Positions 11,742-21,740 of a stretch of 64,000 bases of DNA are shown here, piece by piece (the stretch's first letter is position 1; every line of letters starts with the position of its first letter). The translations under genes and the position numbers were made by a program. This DNA comes from Gentiana macrophylla. Lineage: Eukaryota > Streptophyta > Magnoliopsida > Gentianales > Gentianaceae. The stretch lies in contig CM047806.1 of the NCBI GenBank assembly GCA_026214975.1, positions 100,123,832 through 100,187,831 on the forward strand, given 5' to 3'. The notes below the pieces were generated by a model, which did not search any database, had not been told where the DNA came from, and was given only the letters and a program-made list of their open reading frames with translations.

Positions 11742-12249
11742 TGACGATGACAAATTATTTCACCTAATTAATCCGGACTTGTAGAATCTAGTGTTAAATA
11801 TCCAAGACCCTAATGCACTATAAACGCGGTGGTTGTTTGTGTTATTTGCGGCTGAGTCTAAGAGCTCATCTTAGATTGCCTACGTATCCCGTAATTGTCC
11901 AGGAATCAAGCCTTACGTAGTTCCTGGATCGTCGTATTTATGATGGTAATGCATGCCCTAACCCTAGCATTAGGTCGGTCTATGCTATTGTCGCATTTAC
12001 CCTTAATAGGCCTTGCCCCTTGCCCAAGTTATCATACTGATAATGCGCCTTCGTAGCTGGTGCGGACTCTATCCTCGAGGTCGACCTAATCGACTTGCGC
12101 TAGACCGACTCTGGACCATCGACCTACAATGCTCGAATGTCGATCGTCGTAGACTACCTCGTGTCTCGACACGCGTACCTTGGCACTTATTCATAGCGTG
12201 ATGACCAACCGATAGACGACACGTGGAGGGGTGAAATCCCGTATCGTCA
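11742..12249 (-). mobile_element. 5' LTR of T1
   Basis: In + orientation the segment begins TGACGATGAC and ends GTATCGTCA, so the ends are inverted copies (TGACGA/TCGTCA). It abuts the primer-binding site on the gag side. The length is 508 bp. The right flank is ACTAC, but the partner target duplication is lost with the missing 3' LTR. Confidence 0.8.
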
Positions 12250-13023
12250 ACTACCTACCTACCAACTTTTTAACTAACTTTTAACTTAAGGTACACTACA
12301 ATTATAGCTTAATTGTAGAGTAATACACCCCCTCAAGCTGGATTAGGGGCATGGATATTGTACACATGTAGGATTGCAGCAGATGAGTAAATGTAGGGCC
12401 ATCTAATGGCTTTGTGTGGAAGTCTGCTAACTGTTTCTTGGTAAGGATAGGCAGCGGCTTCACTAATCAACTTGAAACTTCTCTCTAATGAAGTGGCAAT
12501 CAAGTTTTATGTGTTTTGTGCATTCATGGAACACTGGATTCTCCATTATGTGTATAGCACTATCATTATCACAGAATACGGGCACAACTTTGGGATGATG
12601 AATCTGGAAATCTTGCAAGAGATAAAGTAGATACTGGATTTCTGCTGTTGCCATTGCTACTGCTCTATATTCTCCCTCTAAAAGCTCTTGGGAAAAATTG
12701 CTTGCTTCTTTGTCTTCCAAGAAACTAGGAATCGATCTTCTTGTGTCTTGACAACTTGCCCAGTCAGAATCCGAGTAGGAATTAAGTACATGTGCAGAAG
12801 GAAAAATGAGCCCTTGGCCTAGAGCAGTCTTGAGATATTTGAGCAATTTGTGAGCAACTTGAAGATATAGTTCTATAGGGTGTGAAAGAAGATGGCTCAA
12901 TTGTTGTGTGGCATATGTAATGTTTGGTCTCGTTAGGCTGAGGTAGAGAAGTTTGCCCACTAAAGATCTATAGTAGGAATTGGCTGCTAGTAAAGGTGAA
13001 TCTCCATTGCAGAGCCTTTTAGT

Positions 13024-13460
13024 TGTTGTCATAGGGACCCTACTAGGTTTACACCCCAGATAACCATATTCTGCCAATAGATCAATGTAGTATTTCCTTT
13101 GAGTGAACATTACACCAGATTTGGATCTGGCCACTTCAAAGCCAAGGAAGAACTTTAGTTCACATAAATCTTTGATAGTGAGCCGATGATGTATGAAGTG
13201 GTTTACCTCTTAAATGAGTTGTTGATTACTGATGTCAGCTTTGTTGTCATAGGGACCCTACTGGGTTTACACCCCAGATAACCATATTATGTCAGTAAAT
13301 CAATGCAGTATTTCGTATGAGTGAACATTATACCAGATTTGGATCTGGCCACTTCAAGGCCAAGGAAGAACTTTAGTTCACTTAAATCTTTGATAGTGAA
13401 CCTGTGATGTAAGAAGTTGTTTATCTTTTGAATGAGTTGTAGATTACTCTGCTGGCGGCT
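13024..13460. repeat. Tandem duplication within copia RT, ~218-bp period
   Basis: The block beginning TTGTCATAGGGACCCTACT and running to GAGTTGTTGATTACT (13024-13241) recurs at 13242-13460 with moderate divergence. The duplication breaks the RT frame. Confidence 0.85.
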
Positions 13461-13487
13461 ATTATATCATCAACATATACTAAGAGA

Positions 13488-13700
13488 ATGATAATGTCTT
13501 GACCAGAACCTTTGGTAAACATGCTATGATCATGGACTGATTGCTTGAACCCTTGTTGAAGGAGGGCATTGCTTAATTTGACATTCCATTGCCTTGAAGC
13601 ATGATAATGTCTTGACCAGAACATTTGGTGAACATGCTATGATCATGGACGTTGAATGAGGGCATTGGTTAATTTGACATTCAATTGGCTTAAAGCTTGT
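13488..13700. repeat. Second tandem duplication within copia RT, ~113-bp period
   Basis: ATGATAATGTCTTGACCAGA starts at 13488 and again at 13601, with a shared downstream part (GAGGGCATTG, TTAATTTGACATTC). It adjoins the first duplication. Confidence 0.8.
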
Positions 13701-13880
13701 TTCAGTCCATAGAGAGACTTAACCAACTAGCAGAGCTTATTGCTGTCTTTTGTCTTATATCCTTGAGGCACGGTCATGTACACCTCTTCATCTAGATTAC
13801 CATGCAAAAATGCATTATTCACATCCATTTGGTGTAATGTCCATCCTTTGATTGGAGCAATGGCAAGAATAGTTCTCATA

Positions 13881-14217
13881 AAACCTAGGTTGTGAGGTGA
13901 GAGAAATCCATCTGTTAATATAATGGTGAAACAATCACAAATGTCCAATGTGGAAAACTTTAACACGCCCCTTCAAGTGCGTCCTATAAACTCCTGGGCC
14001 AAATAGCACACAAGGCGTATAAATGGCACTACAAAGTCAACAAAGAGACACAACACTTGCAGAATAAATAAGTCTTTGATACCGTATTGAAAATCTAGAC
14101 CAAACCCATTTAAAATGAGATGCCTCATCCAAAACCTAGACTGTGAGGTGAGAGAAGACCGTCTTTTAATATGATGGTAAATCAATTATAAGTACCCAAT
14201 GTGACACACTTTAACAA
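13881..14217. mobile_element. Small direct-repeat (TRIM-like) unit
   Basis: Two ~85-bp direct repeats (13881-13966 and 14132-14217, both starting AACCTAG then TGTGAGGTGAGAGAA and ending ACTTTAACA) flank about 165 bp without an ORF. It sits where the copia RT sequence stops. The size and layout suggest a terminal-repeat retrotransposon in miniature, or a slice of a larger LTR element. No primer site was confirmed. Confidence 0.45.
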
Positions 14218-14257
14218 CCATCATAGAAAACGAGACAACCACGCCATAGGGGTGGAA

Positions 14258-14405
14258 AATATTTCCAAAAACATTTTCCGTCGCGGGAAATACTTGTGTG
14301 GTGTCTCCACACGTGTCGAGACTCCGTGTGTAGAAACTATTACTACACAATTTCATTCTGTATTTAGACTGCGTGGTTCTGATCGTTTCATCCGTCACTT
14401 CACCT
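14258..14405 (+). repeat. Upstream copy of an inverted repeat flanking PLGG1
   Basis: Shares TTGTGTGGTGTCTCC, CACAATTTCATTCTGTAT-like and TCTGATCGTTTCATCCGTCAC blocks with the reverse complement of 19524-19668. This copy ends about 230 bp before the PLGG1 start codon, so it occupies the promoter region. Part of it can fold on itself around the GTGTGGTGTC and CACACG stretches, less perfectly than the downstream copy. Confidence 0.7.
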
Positions 14406-14635
14406 TAAAATACACCTTCCACACAAGTATTTTCCGTCACGGACCAACAATTTCCGTTTGGATCAGATCTGTACGAGGCCATTGCGGCCGGGGTTTGGGC
14501 AGACTCATCCACTTTGATATAACGACTTCTAATATCCACTCAAAATTCCATACATTCTCAATTCAAAAACCTTCAAGAAATTCCAAATGTATTCAATTCT
14601 TCTTCCGAAGCTCTCTCTTCAGTCTCACTGCAATC
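14406..14635 (+). promoter_or_regulatory. PLGG1 proximal upstream region
   Basis: 230 bp between the repeat and the ATG. No convincing TATA box was found. The frame upstream of the ATG is open in the PLGG1 frame, but nothing there resembles PLGG1. The pyrimidine-rich stretch just before the start (TTCTTCTTCC, CTCTCTCTTCAGTCTC) resembles a plant 5' UTR. Confidence 0.35.
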
Positions 14636-17600
14636 ATGGCGACTTGTACAGCGATCCCACAAAATATATCTTTCCTCCTTCCTGATCTTCACTATTCAAA
14701 AAAACTCACATCAAAAGTATTCAAGCCCTCTAATGTTTCCACTTCAAAGATTCGTTCAGAGCTCACACCACTTCAGTCGAAAGGAGCTCGAATCTCACAT
14801 GAAAAACACTCATTTTTCCTCGAAAATTCCCAACACCTTGGAATTCATGGACCCGGTTTCAAGTTCTTGCCGTTGGATTCTCTCAGTGGTCAACCTAGAA
14901 ATGTCTTTGTTCAGTCATTGTCTTCTGGAGATGGCACCGTCTCCGTTAGCTTGCAAAAGCAGGTATATCTATCACCACTTGTTCTCGTGTCTATGTCATT
15001 TCCCATCCTATCGTATTTATTTATTAATTTTGGCTCGAAAACTGTGGTTTATATGTTTTAAAAATGGATTGTGGCTTATGTATTCCTGATGAAAATGTAG
15101 ATTATATTAATCGTTTTCATATTAAACATTAGTAATTACTAGGAAATTTTGGGTTTGTGGCCGCCTCTCCTGCTCTGTTGTGCCCCAGATATCATACTTC
15201 TTGCTCCACAAACCACAATGCATTATTGTTTGTGTGATTCTTCCTATGATTCATATCTGGCATTATGGCGTTTGACATTGTTTTGACTCTTTCACTGGAC
15301 ATTATGGTGAAATTTGGTTTAATATGATTTTTTTTGTATGTTTTCATTTCTAGGTGGTTGGAGGGTTGCACTTGTTAGTTTCACTTGGGATCATACTTGC
15401 AATAGACAAGTTCTTGAAACAGGCGTTTGTGGCTGCTGCTATTAAATTTCCCAGTGCTCTGTTTGGGATGTTTTGTATATTTACCGTTTTGGTTGTTCTT
15501 GATCTTGCAATCCCAGCTGCGGCTACAGGGTTGATGAACTTCTTTGAGCCTGCTCTTTTGTTTATTCAAAGATGGCTTCCTTTGTTTTATGTTCCTTCTT
15601 TGGTTGTTTTGCCTCTTGCTGTTAAGGACATTCCTGCAGCTTCTGGGGCGAAGATATTTGTTATCTTAGGTACATTGTTCCCTTTGATTAACAAAATTTG
15701 ATCTGCATTCTATGATTTTTGAATAACCTTCTTAGCCGTTGGGTAGATATGTAATTTCCATATTGAAACAAAATGCACTTTAGCATGCCTCCATGACCTC
15801 TTGCTCAGATACCATGTTGAACCCTTGTCTTTCCCAAAAGCTTGCTGTTAGGGAGATAAGTGATGTACATATTTAAACACAATGCACTTAGACAAAGTTT
15901 TTGTTAGTGTATAATAGTACAAATTACGCTTATCTTTCCTTACCACTTGATCATTTTCATTAGATCTAGTCTTATTTACTTAAATGTTGTATGCAGAAGC
16001 TAACTTAGATTTTGGCAGTTGGAGGATGGGTGGCTTCCCTTGCAGTTGCAGGGTATACTGCAATAGCTGTAAGGAAATTGGTGAACACGCAAATGATACC
16101 GGCTGAGCCAATGTCAAAGCCTTCTCCTTTTTCTTCATTGGAGGTGTGGACTTGGAGTGGTATCTTTCTTGCATCATTTGCAGCAGCAGTAGTTTACCCG
16201 ACTGCCCTTGAAACCAGTGCTAGGACATGCTTACCTTTTTTGCTTTCATCCACCGTATTAGGATATATGGTTGGTTCTGGGTAAACTTCATGTTCTCAGT
16301 TTAGTCTTTTTTGTAACTTGCCATGTACAGTGCCTAATGAATTTTCTGCAAACATTTTGTAAATTAACTTGGAATTCATCGTTTGTTTTTCTTGTAGGCT
16401 TCCGTCCGATGCTAAAAAGGTTTTCCATCCAATAATTTGCTGTGCACTTGCTGCAGACCTGGCAGCATTTGCATACGGATATCTTTCAGGAATCGGACTC
16501 AATCCTGTTTTAGGTTTGAAAATAACCTGTACTTCCCTTTGTTCAGTTTAAAGTCTTCAGTTTCTACTGAAAATAAAATTGTCTGGTGTAAAGAAGCATC
16601 TAACCTTTGCAGGGGTGTTGGGACCGGGCCATTTAGAACTATCATATGCAGTCTTACCTTTTATATCTGCACCAAGGCCTCCCTTCAGTCTTCAGTTACT
16701 AAAGCCAAGCCAACAGAAAATTTTCCCCATATTCATAGCCTATTCTTTTGCATACTGTTGATACATTGCCAGTCAATGTATTAACATGTTCAGGAAATCA
16801 AATTTTGTTTTATGCTCTCAATATGCTATCTTCATCTATAAATGCAGAAACTTTGCCTTGTTAGGAGTGTTCCTTACAGCTGAAATATCGAGGACACTTA
16901 CATAACGTGCTTTGCGTTGTTATCTTTTGTTCTGATTTGTTTTGATAGATTAAAATGCTGCCTCCATACATTACACATTACTATTATGATGATTTAACCT
17001 GGCTAGTTTTCGCACTAATCAACTCTGAAAAAATATTCAAGAATTGAGAGGCTTGGCACAACTGTTGTGGACTTTAACAAAAATCTTACCGCCCCTGAAT
17101 CTGAGTGAGGAGAATAAAGGAAAGATTTGAGAAATGGATTCTATCATGGCTTTATCAAGGAAAAGATTTGGTTATTACTTCTTAGACATTAGCTTGTTAA
17201 ACCATTCTACTATGTATATTGTATTGCTTAAAACTAAGTATATTGGATGTATCTGGTAGGATTCTATTTTCAAGAAGATCCATTTCTCCATAGATTTTAA
17301 GCAAAGTTTTTCATATTTTTTGGTTATAAACTTGGAAGGTTGCGTTATCTTACCAAGGGGGCATATACTCAGATGTACTTTCAGTTTCACCTCGTTTCTT
17401 GCATTTTTGTTATTAAAAACAAAATCTTGACTTGTCTTTATCTTAACAGGATATTACCTTACTAAAGTTTCATCTGATCCTGGTGCTGGTGACATTCTCA
17501 TGGGATTTTTAGGCTCAGTTATCATTTCTTTTGCTTTCTCTATGTTCAAACAGAGAAAGGTATGAACCCACATCTCTCAACTCAGTTAGCCATGGTTCAA

Positions 17601-18902
17601 GGAAATTTTTATGGTACCAACGTTGTAGGATGGTTGTATGAATTGGATGCATCATGTTTGTCTATCCATTTCTACTCTCTTTCACATAGTAGTAGTGTGT
17701 GGGGCGGATCCACGCACCCGAGGGGGGGGGGTAGGGGGTCACATGACCCCACTGGATTTTAAGAAAAAAACAAAAAAATTTGCGAAATGACGTCGTTTTG
17801 GTAAAAAAAAAAAAAAATCAATTTTGACCTAATTACCCGCCCAAACCGGTTCCGACCCGGAAATTTTGACCTAATTACCCGCCCAACCCGGTTCCGACCC
17901 GGAAATTTTGACCTAATTACCCGCCCAACCCGGAAATTTTTAAGGTTACTACACTTGTGTGACGGGTGACCCTACTGAAATTTTTTTCTGGATCCGCCAC
18001 TGGTAGTGTGTATAGGTGAAAGAGAGTAAAAATGAATGGACATGATGCATTTTACTTGATACAACCTTCCTACATCAGTTGTAGCATAAATTTTCTCATG
18101 CCTCGAGACTTAAAAGAAGTAGTTATTGCATGCATACCACGGTGCATGGGCTAATTAGGCAAAAAAATGTTAATCTTGGCTACTTTGCCTTCTTGTTTGG
18201 ACATAACAAAGATCATATGCATTGATTTCACCTTCATGGGATTGTCAAAATCCAAACTTTATACTCTTTTCTTGATATTTCAGCTAGTTAAGAGGCATGC
18301 AGCTGAGATTTTCTCCTCTGTGATCATCTCAACTTTGTTTTCATTGTACTCAACGGCTCTGATTGGACGGCTTATTGGTTTAGAACCAAATTTGACAGTG
18401 TCTATCCTTCCAAGATGCATAACTGTGGCATTAGCCCTGAGCATTGTTTCATTGTTTGAAGGTTGGTAATTTTCACCTCTAAGAAATTATCGGGAAACCT
18501 TTGTATGAATGATTGTGTACTAAGTGGATGAATGTGATGGTCAGGTACTAATTCCTCGCTCACTGCGGCTGTTGTTGTCCTGACTGGTCTTGTCGGAGCA
18601 AATTTTGTTCAGACATTGCTTGATAAGCTTGGCTTTCGTGATCCCATAGCTCGTGGGATTGCAACTGCATCAAGGTAATGGCTGGTTTTATTTATAGAAG
18701 GAATTCCAACCCTCATATCCCTAATGTGCTGAATGCACCCTTTTTTTTTTTTTTCTTTCTTTCCAGTGCACATGGACTTGGAACAGCAGCATTGTCAGCC
18801 AAAGAACCCGAGGCGCTTCCATTTTGCGCTATTGCGTATGCTCTTACGGGTATATTTGGCTCTCTTGTTTGCTCCTCCCAATTGTCAGACAAAGCTTGCT
18901 AG
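14636..18902 (+). CDS. PLGG1: Plastidal glycolate/glycerate translocator (LrgA-LrgB fusion)
   Basis: Exchanges glycolate and glycerate across the chloroplast inner envelope in photorespiration. Exons: 14636-14962, 15354-15669, 16019-16280, 16398-16513, 17450-17559, 18284-18461, 18545-18674, 18767-18902. All introns are GT-AG and the phases join into 524 codons, close to known PLGG1 length. Residues 1-~90 are Ser/Lys-rich without early acids, as a transit peptide. Exon 2 is the hydrophobic LrgA-like part (FPSALFGMFCIF, RWLPLFYVPSLVVLPLA). Exons 3-8 are the LrgB-like part (FLLSSTVLGYMVGSG, GAGDILMGFLGS, ILPRCITVALALS, SSAHGLGTAALSAKEPEAL). The ATG is the first Met of the conserved transit segment. 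Odd: the end reads CSSQLSDKAC then TAG at 18900-18902, whereas the adjacent frame reads PIVRQSLLAVVG to a TGA at 18914-18916, as in relatives; a 1-base loss near 18871-18880 explains this. Confidence 0.95.
17693..18011. mobile_element. hAT-type MITE nested in the outer MITE (17701-18003)
   Basis: TAGTGTGT occurs at 17693-17700 and 18004-18011 as a perfect 8-bp target duplication, the size made by hAT transposases. The ends are inverted (GGGCGGATCCAC... and ...TGGATCCGCCACTGG). It has no ORF and is 303 bp. It carries a poly-G run near 17723-17736 and the tandem repeat described next. Confidence 0.85.
17821..17938. repeat. 42-bp tandem repeat inside the nested MITE
   Basis: ATTTTGACCTAATTACCCGC starts at 17821, 17863 and 17905, giving 2.8 near-identical copies rich in CCGACCCGG. 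Confidence 0.9.
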
Positions 18903-19523
18903 CAGTAGTCGGGTGACCCTACAAGAAGCCGATCCGGATATCAAGGGCTACTGTTCTAGTAATTGTGTATATGTTATTTTCTCTCTTAGAACATAAAGTG
19001 AAGTTTCTCATTTGAAAATAATGAAGCAAATTTCTGATAGAATTTTTTTTTTGACTGATCTTTATAAGGGTACATGTTGATTTCTGTTCCCTTTCATATG
19101 CTTTTTGGTTCAAGTCATGGTGACCACTTTTGAACTGGAACCGGCTGAATTGACGGTTTGACAGCTGGTTAGAGTTCACGGTTTCGAATCGTCTCTGAAC
19201 CGTTTAAACCGCACATATATAAACACATTCATGGATTGTATGGGATAGTTATTAGAAAATTGATAGCCGGTTTTATTTTAAATTACTTGTTAACTGCTCC
19301 TAATTGTATATAAATTTGATACGGCTAATATATGAAATAGAAAAGAAAAATGAAAATTGAGAAAAGAAAAAAAAAACATGTATAAACAAAGTGTATTAAA
19401 CATGTAGTTCCAGCAAAGAAGAAATTGTCGTTAAAGCAAAAAAAAAATGTAATAACACACACCAAAAAAAAAAATAACAACCAAAAAAGTAGATTTACTT
19501 ACAGCAAAAAAATGTGGGAAAGT
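18903..19523 (+). other. PLGG1 downstream region
   Basis: Contains the ancestral-frame stop at 18914-18916 and presumably the 3' UTR. AT-rich, with A-runs near 19370-19480. No certain polyadenylation signal and no further gene seen. Confidence 0.4.
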
Positions 19524-19668
19524 TATATTGTGGTGAGGGAATTTGAAGTAAAGTGACGGGTGAAACGATCAGAATCATACAGTTTTAATATAGAATGAAG
19601 GTGTGTGGTGTGCCACACGGTGTTTCCGCACCGTGTAGAGACACCACACAATAATCTCCCAAAAATGT
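19524..19668 (-). repeat. Downstream copy of the inverted repeat, with strong hairpin
   Basis: The reverse complement of the element upstream of PLGG1. It contains a near-perfect palindrome: GTGTGGTGTGCCACACGGTG at 19603-19622, a 6-base spacer, and CACCGTGTAGAGACACCACA at 19629-19648. The conserved flank is CGGGTGAAACGATCAGAAT. It probably belongs to a MITE-like family. Confidence 0.75.
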
Positions 19669-20599
19669 GTAATAAATAGATGTAGTCACAGTCAAAAAGG
19701 TGTAGCAACATAGAATAAAGAGATGTATTCACAACAAAAATGTAGTAACATAGAAAAAAAAGTGAGTTTTTAATTTTATTTTACAATGGACTAACTAAAG
19801 ATTATATTTCACTGATACATTCATGTGGAGGTAGTTATTTTTGGATAGGGTAAATATTTGTATTGATTTGTGAAATTTGTTGTCGGTTATGCGATACACA
19901 GGGCTGGCCCAATGCATAGGCGGATGAAGCGTTGGCCGAAGGCCAACCGTCCCCCAGAGCCCGAAATAACATGTTTCGTGAAAAAGAAATCCGTGTAGAT
20001 CTAATCTCAATCGACCAAATATAATGTGTTAAATTCTTTTCTATTTGAATTGATAAATGCCTAAATTATAGGCGCCCTAATATATTGTGTTAAAAAAAAT
20101 TAGTTGAATTGAGAAAAGGCCAGATTATAGGCTCAAATTTAGGCAGAATAATTTGAAACTAGAAATATTTAAATAGCACATAATTTTTTGTTGGGTAAAA
20201 ATGACAAGTGTTTATTCTACTGCAATTTAAATTTTCTAATATTTAATTACAAAAATGAATATATCTTTTGATCTGAACGTCAAAAGATCGTAATTCATTC
20301 AGCAAATTTTTTCTTTTTTGTTCTCTTTATTCAAACATCTCATTTGATATTTTTCCGATGTCGTTTCGAGGTCATTTTCGTCAAATACAACGAAGCAGTG
20401 GAACAATGGAATAGTGGATTTGAGGTCAATTTCACTGTACCGAACAGTGGATTTAGGGTAACGAATAGTGGAATTGTTCTTATCACCAAATTTGTATTTC
20501 CACTGTTCTGATTCATATTTTTTCATCTTATCTGTCATTTATTCTCACTCCCTCCCAAATTTATAATATCTTGGATACATCATTTCGAATTTCATAGGT
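19669..20599. other. Intergenic, decayed repeat pieces
   Basis: AT-rich, without a credible gene. The piece 19900-19970 (GGGCTGGCCC, CATAGGCGGATGAAGC, AGAGCCCGAAA) has the look of a dispersed plant DNA-transposon end. Related GGCGCCCTAA and TTATAGGC strings follow to about 20140. No boundaries could be set. 20380-20480 holds three related GAACAGTGGAATT-type strings. Confidence 0.35.
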
Positions 20600-20902
20600 A
20601 TTTCCCGGGAAAATGGAGATTCGGTCGTTGTGAGACCTTTTACTTATGAAAAAAATTGTCATTTTTTAAAGATGCGTTTTTAGGTAACACTACAATAATA
20701 TTGTCGTAAAAAATCTATTTAGGTGACACTACAATAATATTGTGGTAAAAAGATTTTTTTACAAAATATCGTAAAACCAGTGATTTTACGACATTATTTT
20801 AGTCGTAAAAAATCTTTTTACGACACTATTATTGTCGTAAAGGGTTTAATTCCATTATTATTGACGTAAAATCTGTTTAACTCCAATAGTTTTTACGACG
20901 GC
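20600..20902 (+). mobile_element. Left arm of a long-TIR DNA transposon
   Basis: The stretch from about 20608 (GGAAAATGGAGATTCGG) through CGTTTTTAGGTAACACTACA (20674-20693) matches the reverse complement of 55690-55780 along about 95 bp, with scattered differences. Inward lie repeated ACTACAATAATATTGT and GTCGTAAAAA units. Long terminal inverted repeats suggest a Mutator-like or similar element; the CACTACA string alone would also fit CACTA. The T2 retrotransposon separates the two arms. Confidence 0.7.
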
Positions 20903-21680
20903 TGACGATGCCACGATTTGAACCTACCTACATGGCACCTCTTTAGTGGCTCTACGTTAGAGAAGGAGAGAGATGGCGCCGGACATCCCAGTAACCTGAC
21001 TAGTGAGGTCCGGCTGCTCGCCTTATCCTCTTCATACCGACCGGTGCAGATTCGAACTCCGTGTCCAACCTCTTAAGGTCGGGCGTCGCTTACATCCTAG
21101 CCAACCGGTGACCAACCTCGTCGGTCAGCCTAGGTTCCCCTGATTTACCAAGTATAAGAGTCTGAGCTTGCACTAGCTCGGCCTTCCTCCCCGACCTCCA
21201 CGAGTCGGTCGGTTCAGCTCGGGCCAACTGTGTCGGCCAGAGTGCGTCTGTTAGCTATATTTCCCACGTGCTCAATTAAAAACTAACTTTGCCAAGAATC
21301 TTGAGCCATAAAGGCTCCAATCTCTATCAGTTAATACAAATATTGAAATACCATAATTATCTCCTAAAATCCAAGGGATTAACGCAACGTAATCATTTTC
21401 CTTAGGGAACACGGTAATCATAGTCCATCTCCGGTACATTACACGTTAACCCAAGGGCACAAGCCTCTTTGATATAAACTATCCCTAAGGAACTACGAAG
21501 ACTTGATTCCAATCCCAGCATTGGATACGTAGGCAGCTTGAGAAACAACATCTCAAGTGCAGTCTAAAACACCACAAATCACCCCCTTCGTTTTGTTGTT
21601 CTTCATATTCTGGGAGTTTCTTTAAGCTATCACCAAGAGAAAGAACCCTAAAGTTAAGAGTGACGATCTTTGAATCGTCA
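20903..21680 (+). mobile_element. 5' LTR of T2
   Basis: Begins TGACGATGCC and ends GAATCGTCA; 778 bp. Homologous to 54917-55689 with scattered substitutions and small indels. The ends match those of T1, so T1 and T2 are related families. Contains the tRNA-like segment listed separately. Confidence 0.88.
21040..21109 (-). other. tRNA-like segment within the T2 LTR
   Basis: Read on the minus strand it starts and ends with ACCGGT (able to pair), holds TGGCTAGGATG like a pol III A box, a central CCGACC/GGTTGG stem, and GAGTTCGAATC like a B box. The 3' LTR keeps it at 55054-55123. It could be a captured tRNA or SINE piece. No anticodon identity is assigned. Confidence 0.45.
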
Positions 21681-21681
21681 A

Positions 21682-21700
21682 TTGGCGCTAGAAGGAGGGT
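21682..21700 (+). other. T2 primer-binding site
   Basis: TTGGCGCTAGAAGGAGGG follows the LTR end by one base, identical to that of T1. Confidence 0.7.
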
Positions 21701-21740
21701 CTCTTTTTGTGAGTAATTTGTCTGTGGAATCTGCCTGAAG

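Larger units (their letters stand above)
4571..12249 (-). mobile_element. T1: Tat-type Ty3/gypsy retrotransposon, 3'-truncated
   Basis: A minus-strand element read from 12249 downward: 5' LTR, primer-binding site, gag, protease, RT, RNase H, second (archaeal-type) RNase H, integrase. That second RNase H and the gag/pol motif style place it in the Tat group. All reading frames carry stops or frameshifts. No matching LTR exists between 4571 and the pol stop at 4691, so the 3' LTR is lost or cut off where the Athila-like LTR begins. Gag is interrupted by a solo LTR. The 5' LTR lies against copia sequence with ACTAC as right flank. Confidence 0.85.
12250..13880 (-). pseudogene. Ty1/copia pol fragment: RT and RNase H, broken
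   Basis: A minus-strand copia remnant. From 13880 down: RT start blocks [27 protein letters not shown], then LLVYVDDIIAAS with YVDD at 13466-13477, then RNase H (YLSLTRPNITYATQQLS, SYSDSDWASC, EGEYRAVAMATAEIQYL, VPVFCDNDSAIHI, KHIKLDCHFIREK) with its stop near 12463. At 12327-12345 a CTTGAGGGGG polypurine tract faces TGTATTACTC, so 12250-12328 is probably the start of the 3' LTR, cut by T1. The N-terminal part of pol is absent. Two internal tandem duplications disrupt the RT. Confidence 0.85.
17625..18073. mobile_element. Outer MITE in PLGG1 intron 5
   Basis: GTAGGATGGTTGTAT at 17625 is mirrored by ATACAACCTTCCTAC ending at 18073. The inverted repeat extends about 60 bp (CATCATG, CATTTTTACTCTCTTTCAC and their complements). 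A second MITE sits between the arms. Without it the element would be about 140 bp, mostly a hairpin. The exact target duplication is unclear, so the superfamily is not assigned. Confidence 0.75.

Noticed and set aside
14201..14635. In-frame N-terminal extension of PLGG1
   Set aside because: The open frame continues upstream by chance through a repeat. The ATG at 14636 starts a good transit peptide and gives the usual length.
16613..16654. Possible extra PLGG1 exon after a TTTGCAG splice site (reads GVLGPGHLELSYA)
   Set aside because: Joining exon 4 directly to 17450 gives PVLGYYLTKVSSDPGAG, matching the known family without a gap. The extra piece has no family counterpart.
20690..20760. CACTA transposon start (CACTACAATAATATTG)
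   Set aside because: The inverted repeat extends well outside the CACTA string on both sides (to about 20608 and 55780), so this string is internal to longer arms. The superfamily is left open.
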